Shown here: one piece after another, positions 41,319-49,936 of the stretch
Numbering within the stretch: position 1 is the first letter of the stretch
How the letters are laid out: each line of letters starts with the position of its first letter
NCBI RefSeq assembly: GCF_004366815.1
Contig: NZ_SORI01000002.1
Span: 62,001 to 126,000 of the forward strand
DNA: 64,000 bases
Direction of reading: 5' to 3'
Source of the DNA: Aminivibrio pyruvatiphilus
GTDB taxonomy: Bacteria > Synergistota > Synergistia > Synergistales > Aminobacteriaceae
Notes under the pieces: model-generated
What the model saw: only the letters and a program-made list of their open reading frames with translations
What the model was told of the DNA's origin: nothing
The model's database searches: none
Translations under genes and position numbers: made by a program

Positions 41319-42083
41319 CTACTTGACCAGGTATCCTCCGTCAACGGGGATGATCGCCCCGCTGACATAGTCGCTCGCCCGGGAGGCGAGAAAGATTACA
41401 GCGCCTTTCATGTCATCCCCCGTTCCCCACCGGTGCGCCGGGATGCGCTCGGTAATCTGCCGGTTTCGCGTTTCATCGGCAACAAGGGCCGCGTTCATTT
41501 CCGTTGCCATGTAGCCGGGTGCAATGGCGTTGACGTTGATTCCCCGTCCGACCCAGTCGTTCGTCAGTTCCTTCGTCAGCTGCGCGACGCCGCCCTTTGC
41601 CGCGGAGTAGGCGGGAACGGTCTGCCCGCCGAAGAAGCTGGCCATGGACGCGATGTTGATTATTTTGCCGCAGCCCTTTTTCAGCATTATTCTGCCTGCG
41701 AGCTGGCATTGAATGAAAACGGCGTTGAGGTTGACGTTGATGACTTCGTCCCATTCTTCCACGGGGAAATTTTCTGCGGAATGGCGTCTCTGGATTCCGG
41801 CAGCGGTCACCAGTATGTCCAGGTCGCCTCCGAGGGCGCCGAGAGCTTCGTCAAAGGACCGGTACACTTCATCCCGGTTTCTGAGGTCCGCCCTGACGCC
41901 GTGGCATTTCCACCCTTTGGCGCGGAATTCCTCCGCCGTGGCGAACACTCCGTCGGAAGATCCTATGATGGCGACTTCGCACCCCGCCTCCAGCAGGCCC
42001 TCGGCCATTCCCCTGCCCAGCCCCCGGGTTCCTCCCGTTACGATCGCCTTTTTTCCCGTGATATCAAACAAATCGTGTGTCAT
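41319..42083 (-). CDS. kduD: SDR oxidoreductase, KduD-like, copy 2
   Basis: 254-aa SDR with TGGTRGLG, AAGIQRRHSAENFPVEEWDEVINVNL, IASMASFFGGQTVPAYSAAKGGVAQLTKE (Tyr-x3-Lys), GINVNAIAPGYMATEMNAAL and IPAHRWGTGDDM. The sequence strongly parallels copy 1, so a local duplication has probably allowed the two to specialise on different deoxy-keto acids. It lies 36 bases after the ManD-like gene and precedes the KduI/IolB-like gene. Confidence 0.85.
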   Translation of the reverse strand: MTHDLFDITGKKAIVTGGTRGLGRGMAEGLLEAGCEVAIIGSSDGVFATAEEFRAKGWKCHGVRADLRNRDEVYRSFDEALGALGGDLDILVTAAGIQRRHSAENFPVEEWDEVINVNLNAVFIQCQLAGRIMLKKGCGKIINIASMASFFGGQTVPAYSAAKGGVAQLTKELTNDWVGRGINVNAIAPGYMATEMNAALVADETRNRQITERIPAHRWGTGDDMKGAVIFLASRASDYVSGAIIPVDGGYLVK

Positions 42084-42122
42084 TCAGTTTTTCTCCTTTT
42101 CCTTCATTTCCCGTCCTCCCGG

Positions 42123-43370
42123 CTAGGGCCTCTGGAGCGTGCCGTCGGGGAGCCTCGTCTGTGTCCAGGTGGTAACGGTGTTTTCGCAGGGATACTTCGC
42201 AGCCTCCGCCTCATCCAGGTCGACACCGAGACCGGGGCGGTCGTTGGCGTAAACATAGCCCCGGCGGAGTTCAGGCAGTCCGGGGAAAACATCGAGCAGG
42301 GCATCCCGGGGACCCTTGAGGTCGTGGAGAATGAAATTGGGAGGTTCCGTTCCGGACCACTCCTGAACGCCAAAGTTGTGGGCGGCAAGATCGAGGTGGA
42401 TATTCGCGGCGTGGCCGAGGGGAGACATGTCGCCCGGACCGTGCCAGGCCGTCCTGACACCGAACTGCTCGGAAAAGAGCTGGAGTTTCCTGGCCGGGGT
42501 AATTCCGCCTATCTGGCTGATGTGAACACGGATAAAATCGATCAGGCGGTTCGTGATGATGTCCTTCCACTCGGAGGGATTGCTGAAAAGTTCGCCCTGG
42601 GCCAGGGGAATGGTCGTATGGGAGCGCAGCAGACGCAGCCACTCGCCCTGTTCCAGGGGAACGGCGTCTTCGAGGAAGAAGAGGTCGAAGGGCTCCAGGG
42701 CCTGGGCGAAACGAACGGCGTCCATGGGATGAATGCGCTCGTGCACGTCATGGCAGAGAGCCATGTCAAAGCCGATCCGCTCCCGTATGCCCTCGAACAG
42801 GGCGATGGTGTCCCTCATGTATTTCCGGGGCTCGAGGTAGACTCCCTTCGGCGCTCCGGCGGGCGCTCCGGACGGAGCGTTTCCGAACCCGCCTCCGCCG
42901 TATCCTCCGCACTGACACCGGACGCAGGTGATACCCTGCTCCTGCCGCCGGAGAATGTCCTCGCAGATCTCGGAAAGATCCTTTCCCTCCACGTGACGAT
43001 AGACCGGCACCGCCTCCCTGCATTTTCCGCCGAAGAGCTGGTACAGGGGCATGTCCGCCATTTTTCCCTTGATGTCCCAGAGGGCCATGTCGACTCCGGA
43101 TACGGCGTTGTTCTCGGCAGGTCCGTTCCGCCAGTAGCCGTTCTGGTGCATCATGTGCCAGAGATCTTCAATGTTCTCCACAGGCCGCCCGATCAACAGG
43201 GGCCTGAGGTATTCCTCCACCAGGCATTTCACCACCAGGTGCCGGTAGGCGAAGGTGGCGCAGCCCAGGCCGTAGAGTCCCGGTTCGCTTGTGTCAATCC
43301 TGACCGCCGTGAGGTTGATGCCCTCAGGGGCGGTGCAGATGACCCTGACATCCCTGATATATACTGTCAC
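42123..43370 (-). CDS. Enolase-superfamily dehydratase, D-mannonate/D-gluconate dehydratase (ManD/RspA)-like
   Basis: 415-aa member of the mandelate racemase/ManD group. Metal ligands are visible in order: the Asp of MALCHDVHERIHP, the Glu of LFFLEDAVPLEQ and the Glu of PLAQGELFSNPSEW. The catalytic His stretch AWHGPGDMSPLGHAANIHLDLAAHNFGVQEW matches ManD. The N-terminal capping domain has GLGCATFAYRH and a central Gly/Cys-rich CVRCQCGGYGGGGF loop. It dehydrates a hexonate to 2-keto-3-deoxygluconate, the kinase substrate. Start is GTG. The Gly/Cys loop is unusual and may tune specificity. Confidence 0.86.
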   Translation of the reverse strand: MTVYIRDVRVICTAPEGINLTAVRIDTSEPGLYGLGCATFAYRHLVVKCLVEEYLRPLLIGRPVENIEDLWHMMHQNGYWRNGPAENNAVSGVDMALWDIKGKMADMPLYQLFGGKCREAVPVYRHVEGKDLSEICEDILRRQEQGITCVRCQCGGYGGGGFGNAPSGAPAGAPKGVYLEPRKYMRDTIALFEGIRERIGFDMALCHDVHERIHPMDAVRFAQALEPFDLFFLEDAVPLEQGEWLRLLRSHTTIPLAQGELFSNPSEWKDIITNRLIDFIRVHISQIGGITPARKLQLFSEQFGVRTAWHGPGDMSPLGHAANIHLDLAAHNFGVQEWSGTEPPNFILHDLKGPRDALLDVFPGLPELRRGYVYANDRPGLGVDLDEAEAAKYPCENTVTTWTQTRLPDGTLQRP

Positions 43371-43465
43371 GGCACTTTTCCTTCTTTCCGCAGTCGCATG
43401 GCGTCGTATCGTGCCGGGGCGAAAGCTGCAATATTATCCTTTTTCTCCGGAATACCCTGCACGGC

Positions 43466-44743
43466 CTACTTGAGTATGAATGTGCTGAAACCGGGAATCA
43501 GAACCGCCGCAATAAACACCGCAAGGTAGCCGATGAAGAACGGAGTCTGGGCTTTTGCGATATCCCCCATTCTGAGTTTCGAAACGGTGGTGGCGGCAAA
43601 TATGTTTACGGCGACAGGCGGTGTCATGGTGCCGATGACATTGGCCACGCAGACGATCATCCCGAAATGGATCACGTTGATGCCCATGGACTGGGCTATA
43701 GGCCAGAGGACCGGAACGAGCAGCACGGCAATAGCTATGCCCTCCATGAAGGTACCGAACATGAGCAGAATGCAGGCCACGGCGACACAGTACAAAATGG
43801 GGCTGAGATTCATAGCCATAACAGAAGAAACCATGGCCCTGGAAAGACCCGAAAAAGTAAACAGCCACGAGAACGCCGTGGATGTCCCTATGATGAAGAG
43901 CACCATGGCCGAACTCTTGGCGGAATTCAGGATGATCGGCACAAGATCCGAAAGGCTGAGTTCCCTGTAGATGAACATTCCGGCAAAGAGGGCCCACACA
44001 ACGGCAACGGCAGAAGATTCCGTCGGCGTCAGAAGACCGCTGTATATGCCGCCGAGAATGATCAGGGGAAGCATGAGCGCCGGTATGGCCTTTACCGCGG
44101 AGACGAGGAATTCCCTGAGGGTATATTTCTCCGTGGACTTCGGCCATTTTTCCTTGTAGGCGAAGTAACCGCCGACGACCATGAGAACCACCATGATCAC
44201 CAGACCGATCACCATGCCGGCGCTGAACATATCCCCGACGGACGCTCCCGTGAGGGTGGCATAGATGACCATAATGATGCTGGGCGGGATGATGGGACCG
44301 AGTCCTCCTGAAACGACCAGCAGTCCTGCCGTCCTGTCTTTCGGATAGCCTATGCGGATCATATCGTCGTAGAGCATTGCACCTATGGCGACCACTGTCG
44401 CCGGTGCTGAGCCGGACAAAGCGGCAAAAAACGCGCAGGCAAGGACAAGGGCGAGGGCCATTCCTCCCCTGACGCCTCCCACGATGGAGTTTGCGAAATC
44501 GACGATGCGCCTGGAAATGCCGCCCCTCGTCATGAGGTTTCCCGCAAGGACGAAAAAGGCGATGGCCATGATGGAGGTCGATTCAAGCCCTCCGTAGATC
44601 CGCTGGGCCACGGTGGAGATGGACACAGAAATATCAGGGCTTGTCACTATGGTAAACATGGTCGCCGCCCCGAGAGAAAGAGCGATGGGTACGCCGAGGA
44701 CAAGGAGCAGCGCGAAACTCCCGAACAGAAGAAACCCGGTCAT
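43466..44743 (-). CDS. dctM: TRAP transporter large permease DctM
   Basis: 425 aa from the ATG at 44743, which overlaps the dctQ stop (ATGA). About 12 membrane helices with DctM motifs: GVPIALSLGAATMFTIV, AIAFFVLAGNLMTRGGISRRIVDFANSIVGGVRGGMALALVLACAFFAALSGSAPATVVAIGAML, GPIIPPSIIMVIYATLTG, and GMIVCVANVIGTMTPPVAVNIF. It is the translocation subunit for the binding protein at 45377-46378, probably importing a uronate or hexonate in view of the adjacent enzymes. Confidence 0.94.
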   Translation of the reverse strand: MTGFLLFGSFALLLVLGVPIALSLGAATMFTIVTSPDISVSISTVAQRIYGGLESTSIMAIAFFVLAGNLMTRGGISRRIVDFANSIVGGVRGGMALALVLACAFFAALSGSAPATVVAIGAMLYDDMIRIGYPKDRTAGLLVVSGGLGPIIPPSIIMVIYATLTGASVGDMFSAGMVIGLVIMVVLMVVGGYFAYKEKWPKSTEKYTLREFLVSAVKAIPALMLPLIILGGIYSGLLTPTESSAVAVVWALFAGMFIYRELSLSDLVPIILNSAKSSAMVLFIIGTSTAFSWLFTFSGLSRAMVSSVMAMNLSPILYCVAVACILLMFGTFMEGIAIAVLLVPVLWPIAQSMGINVIHFGMIVCVANVIGTMTPPVAVNIFAATTVSKLRMGDIAKAQTPFFIGYLAVFIAAVLIPGFSTFILK

Positions 44744-45270
44744 GAGTCCGCCCTCCCGTCTGCGGCACAGGTCATCCTGCCTCCGCCGTCCCCCGAGACG
44801 AAATCTTTCAGCATGGCGAAAAGCATGGCGCTCTGAACAAGTGTGATTATGGAGAAGCTCAGAGTGAGAGCGAAGTAGGGAATAAACATGGGAATGTGCA
44901 TAGCGGAAGAGGTCTGCCCGCTTAACAGCTGGACTCGAAGAAGCCTGATGGTGCTGAAGGCAAGGACACCCGAGAAGACGATCACTATCAGCTTGGACAC
45001 CATCTGGATGATCTTCTTTTTCTTCCCCTGGAATCTGTCCACCACTGCAGTCACCGAAACCTGCGTTCCGTCCCGAAGCCCGATCTCCGTACCTATGAGT
45101 ACCATGTATATCTGGCAGTAGGTGGCCAGTTCCTCGAACCAGGAAAAACCGGGAGCCTGGAAAAAATTCCTGTTCAATACCTGGGCGAAGAACGTGGCGA
45201 CCATGGTCACAAAAGTGACCACCATGATTGCGTTTTCGATCTTTTGACATATGGATAGTATTTTTTTCAT
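44740..45270 (-). CDS. dctQ: TRAP transporter small permease DctQ
   Basis: 176 aa from the ATG at 45270, with four membrane helices and the DctQ pattern VLNRNFFQAPGFSWFEELATYCQIYMVLIGTEIGLRDGTQVSVTAVVDRF. It forms a complex with DctM. Its stop overlaps the dctM start. Confidence 0.92.
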   Translation of the reverse strand: MKKILSICQKIENAIMVVTFVTMVATFFAQVLNRNFFQAPGFSWFEELATYCQIYMVLIGTEIGLRDGTQVSVTAVVDRFQGKKKKIIQMVSKLIVIVFSGVLAFSTIRLLRVQLLSGQTSSAMHIPMFIPYFALTLSFSIITLVQSAMLFAMLKDFVSGDGGGRMTCAADGRADS

Positions 45271-45290
45271 ACCCGACCCGCTTTCCCAGG

Positions 45291-45331
45291 AAAAAAACAC
45301 CGGAAGGCACATTCAACAGTGACTTCCGGTG
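45291..45331 (-). terminator. Terminator/attenuator between dctP and dctQ
   Basis: In the minus direction CACCGGAAG (45331-45323) pairs with CTTCCGGTG (45306-45298) and is followed by seven T (45297-45291), a classical terminator. Since dctQM must still be expressed, it is probably leaky and sets a high binding-protein to permease ratio. Confidence 0.8.
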
Positions 45332-45376
45332 CCTTTCGAGTTCAGTTCTTATAAACTCTCGTTTTGGATGACGCGG

Positions 45377-46378
45377 TTATTTCACGGTGGCGATAGTCTG
45401 GTCAACCGCAGCCTGCCACGCAGGATCGAACTTCCACCCCTTCTCAGCGGCGGCTTTCTGGTAGGCTGCCTGCAGAGCGGAATTGTCGATATCATGGAAA
45501 ACGACGCCGACTCCCTTGAGCTTCTCGGTGGCTTCCTCGTTGGCATCGACAAGATACTGGCGCTGTGCCTCGTAGCCTCTCTTGACCGCTGCCAGGAAGG
45601 GCTCCCGCAGATCTTCGGGGATCTTGTTCCAGGCGTTGTCGGACATGCAGAGCAGAATGTAGACGAACGCGTGGTTGGTGTAGGTGATATTCTTTGTGAC
45701 CTCGTAGAATCCGTTATTCCAGCAGTTTGCGATGGCATTCTCAGCAGCGTCGATCGTTCCCTGCTGAAGGGCCGTAAACTGCTCGCCGGCGGCCATGGCT
45801 ACGGGCATGGCGCCGAAAGCGCTGAAAGCGGCCATGTGATACTGGTTCTGCATGGTACGGATCTTGACGCCCGAGAAATCTTCGATCTTCTGGATGGGCT
45901 TCACGGAAAACACGTTCCTGAAACCGGACTCCATGTATCCGATGACGTTAAGGCCGAGCCTCTTTGCCTTCTCCTGGATCAGGGCGCCGACGGGGCCGTC
46001 GACGGCAGCGTGAGCCTGCGCGGCGTTTGCCCAGAGGAAAGCCTGGTCGAGAATGCTCATCTCGGGAATAAAGTTGGTCATGACGGAGTTTGCCGCCGTT
46101 GCGATGTCGATGTCTCCCGTCATGGCGAGCTCAACGGTATCCCTTTCGCCTCCGAGGGTTCCGCCGGCTACGATTTTAATTTTGATTCTTCCGTCGGTGG
46201 CCTTTTCAACTTCTTCGGCAATCTTGGCAGCCCCTTTGTAATAAGGGGATGTCTCGGGGTCAACCATGGCGAAGGTAAAGGTAATCGGGTCCGCGCTCTC
46301 CGCAGGAACAACCTGTACCGATGCCGCCATTCCGAACGCCATTGTTGCAATCAGCAGTGCAGTTGCCAGTTTCTTCAT
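45377..46378 (-). CDS. dctP: TRAP transporter substrate-binding protein DctP
   Basis: 333 aa from the ATG at 46378 with GAGGAGGAGACAGGAA upstream. Signal peptide KKLATALLIATMAFGMAASV. DctP features include ETSPYYKGAAKIAEEVEKATDGRIKIKIVAGGTLGGERDTVELAMTGDIDIAT and IEDFSGVKIRTMQNQYHMAAFSAFGAMPVAMAAGEQFTALQQGTIDAAENAI, with the Arg of VKIRTM that binds the ligand carboxylate. It is the first gene of the uronate import/catabolism operon, upstream of dctQM and the ManD-kdu-kinase genes. Confidence 0.94.
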   Translation of the reverse strand: MKKLATALLIATMAFGMAASVQVVPAESADPITFTFAMVDPETSPYYKGAAKIAEEVEKATDGRIKIKIVAGGTLGGERDTVELAMTGDIDIATAANSVMTNFIPEMSILDQAFLWANAAQAHAAVDGPVGALIQEKAKRLGLNVIGYMESGFRNVFSVKPIQKIEDFSGVKIRTMQNQYHMAAFSAFGAMPVAMAAGEQFTALQQGTIDAAENAIANCWNNGFYEVTKNITYTNHAFVYILLCMSDNAWNKIPEDLREPFLAAVKRGYEAQRQYLVDANEEATEKLKGVGVVFHDIDNSALQAAYQKAAAEKGWKFDPAWQAAVDQTIATVK

Positions 46379-46461
46379 TTCCTGTCTCCTCCTCGAAAAT
46401 AGATTTCGGTGCTCCATCAACGGGCCGGATTCACGGCCTGTCAAACCCTGTTTTCAAGTAC

Positions 46462-46477
46462 ATCCGATGGTTCGGAT
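46462..46477. promoter_or_regulatory. Short palindrome upstream of dctP
   Basis: ATCCGA-TGGT-TCGGAT, a 6+4+6 dyad 85 bases before the dctP ATG. It may be an operator or part of a leader hairpin. Confidence 0.35.
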
Positions 46478-46535
46478 AAACCGCTTCTGCGTTCCGTCTC
46501 ACCTCTTGGGGAGGCCGAATGCCGGCAGTTGCAAG

Positions 46536-46548
46536 CTTGTCATACAAG
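46536..46548. promoter_or_regulatory. Probable FCD-regulator operator upstream of the dctP operon
   Basis: CTTGTCATACAAG, a CTTGT-N3-ACAAG dyad. The same arrangement (CTTGTAAGACAAG) occurs at 47232-47244 at the start of the regulator gene. The form suits FadR-type GntR proteins. Confidence 0.55.
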
Positions 46549-46556
46549 ACGGGGTC

Positions 46557-47249
46557 TTAAGGGGTTTCCGGTACGAGACGTTCTATCGCTGACTGAAGGT
46601 GCTCGGACATAAGGCTGCGAACCTGCTTTGCGTTGCCGTCGCGGAATGCCTTGAGGATAATGGAGTGGTAGTAGATTCCGTCTTTGTATCCCAGGACGGC
46701 GTTCATCTTTGCATGGGTACGGACCGTTTCTTTAAAAATCTCTCTCAGGCTTTTTTCCAGGAGAGGGTTTCCTGATGCCCTGGCAATACACTCATGAAAC
46801 AGGATATCTTCCCGGACGAACTCTTCAGGTTCCCCGACGCTGCCTATCATGTTCTCCAGGTGCAAAGCAAGTTCTTCCAGCAATCCTGAAGGCATGCACG
46901 AGCATGCCAGGTAACCCGCCTCCGGTTCGACGATTCTCCGGAATTCCATAACCTTCCTCATGTCACGGCAGTCCTGGGACGTAATTCCGGTAATCTCTCC
47001 GCCGAACAGGGAAAGGTCGGCGTTCTTCACAAAAGTCCCTTTGCCATGAACGCTCTGGAGCACGCCGAGGCCCACAAACTGCTGTATGGCAACCCGAACG
47101 CTGGCCCTGCTGACACCTAGGATACGGGTAAGGCAGTTTTCGGAGGGGATTTTCCCTCCTGCCGGCCAGGTCCCGTTCTCGATGTTGTTCATGAGGTATT
47201 CGACCACTTTCTGGATCACGCTGACTCTCAACTTGTAAGACAAGCTCAT
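46557..47249 (-). CDS. GntR-family transcriptional regulator, FadR/FCD subfamily
   Basis: 230 aa from the ATG at 47249. The N-terminal winged helix reads NGTWPAGGKIPSENCLTRILGVSRASVRVAIQQFVGLGVLQSVHGKGTFV. The C-terminal FCD domain has DMRKVMEFRRIVEPEAGYLA, FVREDILFHECIARASGNPLL and YYHSIILKAFRDGN with the usual metal-binding Asp/His. It is likely the repressor of the uronate TRAP operon that follows. A perfect TATAAT lies immediately upstream (47267-47262), only ~13 bases before the ATG, implying an almost leaderless mRNA; an in-frame ATG at 47261 would lie inside that box and is less likely. Confidence 0.88.
   Translation of the reverse strand: MSLSYKLRVSVIQKVVEYLMNNIENGTWPAGGKIPSENCLTRILGVSRASVRVAIQQFVGLGVLQSVHGKGTFVKNADLSLFGGEITGITSQDCRDMRKVMEFRRIVEPEAGYLACSCMPSGLLEELALHLENMIGSVGEPEEFVREDILFHECIARASGNPLLEKSLREIFKETVRTHAKMNAVLGYKDGIYYHSIILKAFRDGNAKQVRSLMSEHLQSAIERLVPETP
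47232..47244. promoter_or_regulatory. Probable autoregulatory operator of the FCD regulator
   Basis: CTTGTAAGACAAG overlaps codons 2-6 of the regulator gene, just downstream of its TATAAT. A looser relative, TTTGTAATACAGG, is at 47311-47323. Confidence 0.5.
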
Positions 47250-47373
47250 CACCGTTTTCATTATACGGGGAAATGTTTGATTTGCAACCCAAAAAGAATG
47301 CTTCCTGCATTTTGTAATACAGGAAGGGCAGACCCGGGGTTCCCTGAGTGAAAGGAAATCCGCCTCCATACAA

Positions 47374-47403
47374 AAAAGGGCTCCCCGAACGGGAAGCCCT
47401 TTC
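47374..47403 (-). terminator. Rho-independent terminator after the RraA-like gene 1
   Basis: In the minus direction AAAGGGCTTCCC / GGGGAGCCCTTT with a short loop is followed by TTTT. It separates the second TRAP operon from the FCD regulator gene. Confidence 0.85.
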
Positions 47404-47422
47404 ACCAACAGCTTTGGAACTA

Positions 47423-48070
47423 TCAGGCCCTGGTCTGGAGCGAGTGGTACTTGAACTGCTTCCGGGCCTCGTCGAGCCTCATACCCTGCTCGGTGGCGGA
47501 GCGGATCTTTTCCTCGGCGGCCTCGATCTCGAGAGCGGTGGCCAGGACTTTCTCCTCGAACTCCCTTGGAATGACGACGACTCCGTCGGCGTCGCCCACG
47601 ACGATGTCGCCGGGGCGGACCCTGACGGTGGCGATGTTGACGTGGCAGTTGACGCCGTCGACCTGGACCCGGTCCTTGCCCGTCCGCATGTACCGGCCGG
47701 AACTGAAGATGGGATAGTCCAGCTCGAGGCTGCGGTTGGTGTCGCGGCACACGCCGTCGATTACGGTGCCCGCGATGCCTCTGCGTTTGGCGACGCTGGT
47801 GAGGATGTCTCCCCAGACAGTGCAGTCCAGCCGTCCCTGGTTGTCCAGCACGACAACGCCGCCCTCCGGTACGTCGTCGATGAAGTCTCCCACGGTGCCC
47901 TTCACGATGTCAACGGGACCGTACTTGACAGTGAAAGCCCTCCCGGCGATTTTCCACCCGGGGTTGAAGGATTTGATCCCCAGGCACTGTCCCGTGAGCC
48001 CGTTTTTGTCCAGGGCATCGGAAATTGTGGAGGTATCGATTGTGTGGAACTGCTCAACGATTTTTTCCAT
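47423..48070 (-). CDS. RraA-like / HMG-CHA aldolase family protein, copy 1
   Basis: 215 aa from the ATG at 48070. The family core is visible: TISDALDKNG near the N-terminus, GDIL and GIAGTVIDGVCRDTNRSLELDYPIFSSGR, and VNIATVRVRPGDIVVGDADGVVVIPREF. Members include the RNase E regulator RraA and class II pyruvate aldolases acting on 4-hydroxy-4-methyl-2-oxoglutarate or oxaloacetate. The Arg/Asp of DGVCRD and GDADG are those used by the aldolases. Its place after a TRAP transporter argues for a catabolic aldolase or decarboxylase, not an RNase regulator. Confidence 0.85.
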   Translation of the reverse strand: MEKIVEQFHTIDTSTISDALDKNGLTGQCLGIKSFNPGWKIAGRAFTVKYGPVDIVKGTVGDFIDDVPEGGVVVLDNQGRLDCTVWGDILTSVAKRRGIAGTVIDGVCRDTNRSLELDYPIFSSGRYMRTGKDRVQVDGVNCHVNIATVRVRPGDIVVGDADGVVVIPREFEEKVLATALEIEAAEEKIRSATEQGMRLDEARKQFKYHSLQTRA

Positions 48071-48120
48071 GATCTCTGCACTCCTTTTTCTGGTTTGCTT
48101 TATCCGGCGGCTGCCGGGCG

Positions 48121-49395
48121 TCATTTCATCATGTTCGGAAGGTAGAGGATAACCTCGGGGAAGAAGTTCAGCGCCACGACCACTACGATCATCGCGGCCA
48201 CCAGCGGCATGACTTCCTTCACCAGGCTCTCCAGCTTGATGTTGCCGATGTCGCAGGCGATGAAAAGGCACATGCCCACGGGGGGCGTGTTGTGGCCTAT
48301 GGCAAGGGCGATGACCATGATGATGCCGAAGAAGAGAGGGTCGATCCCGAGGCTTGTGATGATCGGGTAGAAGATGGGAGCCATGAGCACCATGGCCGCC
48401 GTATTGTTGAGGAACGTGCCGATGATGAGGAGGATCAGCACCATGATGAGCTGGACAACGATGGCGTTATTGGAAAAACCGAGGATTGAACTGGCGATGG
48501 TCTGGGGAATCTGTTCGCTCACAAGAACGAAGCTGAGCACCTCGGCGGTAACCATGAGGTACATGACCAGTGCCGTGGACTTGGCGGACTTCAGGATGAG
48601 CTTGGGAAGATCCCTGAAGGAAATCTCGCGGTGGATGAAAAGGCCGACGATAAGCCCGTACACCACAGCAACGGCCGCTGACTCAGTGGGCGTAAAGATG
48701 CCTGCGTAAATGCCTCCGAGGATGAGAACGGGCATGAAGATGGCAAATACTGCTTCCCTGCAGTATTTCAGGATCGTTTTCATGGAGGTTTTCTCTTCGC
48801 CGCGGTATCCCCTTTTCACGGAGATGATGTATTCCACTATCATCAGGGCAATGCAGATGATGATACCGGGGATGATGCCGCCCAGGAAAAGGGCGCCGAT
48901 GGAGACTCCCGTAGAAACTCCGTACAGAACCATGGTGAGGCTGGGGGGGATGATGAGACCGATGGTTCCCGAGGCAGCCACAACCGCCCCGGCAAAATTT
49001 TTGTCGTACCCTTTTTCCACCATGGGTTTTATCATGACGCCGCCGATGGCGGCCGTCGTTGCGGGAGCTGAACCCGAGAGGGCGCCGAAAAAGGTGGACG
49101 CCGCGGTGGCGACGAGGGCAAGGCCGCCGCTCATCCGGCCGAAGAATGCTCCGGCGAGGTTCACAAGCCTGCGGGACACGCCCCCTTCGCTCATGATGTT
49201 CCCGGCGAGGATGAAGAAGGGAACCGCCATGAGGGCAAAGGAATTTCCGGCGTTGAACATGTTCTGCACCAGGACCGCAATATCGGCGGCTCCGGTGATG
49301 ACCACCGAGAATATGCATGACAGGCCGAGGGCCACGATGATGGGCACACCGAGAAGAAGAAACCCGATGAAAAAGGCCGCCAGCAGGATACTCAT
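48121..49395 (-). CDS. dctM: TRAP transporter large permease DctM (second system)
   Basis: 424-aa DctM with about 12 helices; LLLGVPIIVALGLSCIFSVVITG, MAVPFFILAGNIMSEGGVSRRLVNLAGAFFGRMSGGLALVATAASTFFGALSGSAPATTAAIGGVM, IPPSLTMVLYGVSTGVSIGALFLGGIIPG and IAIGHNTPPVGMCLFIACDIGNI are characteristic. It overlaps dctQ by four bases. Substrate unknown, but it lies between two RraA-like enzymes, so a hydroxy- or oxo-dicarboxylate is plausible. Confidence 0.94.
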   Translation of the reverse strand: MSILLAAFFIGFLLLGVPIIVALGLSCIFSVVITGAADIAVLVQNMFNAGNSFALMAVPFFILAGNIMSEGGVSRRLVNLAGAFFGRMSGGLALVATAASTFFGALSGSAPATTAAIGGVMIKPMVEKGYDKNFAGAVVAASGTIGLIIPPSLTMVLYGVSTGVSIGALFLGGIIPGIIICIALMIVEYIISVKRGYRGEEKTSMKTILKYCREAVFAIFMPVLILGGIYAGIFTPTESAAVAVVYGLIVGLFIHREISFRDLPKLILKSAKSTALVMYLMVTAEVLSFVLVSEQIPQTIASSILGFSNNAIVVQLIMVLILLIIGTFLNNTAAMVLMAPIFYPIITSLGIDPLFFGIIMVIALAIGHNTPPVGMCLFIACDIGNIKLESLVKEVMPLVAAMIVVVVALNFFPEVILYLPNMMK

Positions 49396-49895
49396 TGTCT
49401 GATCTCCTTCAGCTGCGCTATGGATTTAAGAATGACTTCAAGGAGCATGAACAGGGAGAGAAAGCTGGCGACCGGCACTATCATGAATACGTGTCCCATC
49501 TTCAGCCACTCCATGGACGGGGAAACCACTTCGAAGTCGATGATCTGCAGGGCCATGGGGTAGGAGTACCAGACCACGATGGCCAGGAAGAGAAAAGACA
49601 GGAGATGGGCTACGATGACGATGATCTGCCTGACAAAGGGGTTCTTAATGGAGTCGACGAAAAGGGACATGTTTATGTGCCTTGATTCCCGGTACAGAAG
49701 CACCGCACCGAAAAAGAACACTCCCGAAAACAGGTATCCGGCAAGCTCTTCGGACCAGGAGAGGGGCTGTGCAAGAACGTAGCGGAAATAGACCTGCATG
49801 ACGATAAAGACGACCATTCCCGTCATCAATAGGGTAATAAGGACTTCGAGCAGCCTGGTCAGCATGTCGTTGATATAGGTTACTGTCTTGAGCAT
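49392..49895 (-). CDS. dctQ: TRAP transporter small permease DctQ (second system)
   Basis: 167 aa from the ATG at 49895 with GGGAGG nine bases upstream; an extension to a TTG at 49922 is unlikely. Four membrane helices and the typical FRYVLAQPLSWSEELAGYLFSGVFFFGAVLLYRESRHINMSLF. Works with DctM encoded next. Confidence 0.92.
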   Translation of the reverse strand: MLKTVTYINDMLTRLLEVLITLLMTGMVVFIVMQVYFRYVLAQPLSWSEELAGYLFSGVFFFGAVLLYRESRHINMSLFVDSIKNPFVRQIIVIVAHLLSFLFLAIVVWYSYPMALQIIDFEVVSPSMEWLKMGHVFMIVPVASFLSLFMLLEVILKSIAQLKEIRQ

Positions 49896-49936
49896 AATGC
49901 GGAAAACCTCCCGTGGGGACAAGAATCAGCAGAACG

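Noticed and set aside
43466-45316. A single 616-aa protein spanning dctM and the region of dctQ
   Set aside because: The N-terminal ~190 codons are an out-of-frame reading of dctQ. The true DctM start at 44743 overlaps the dctQ stop in the usual ATGA manner.
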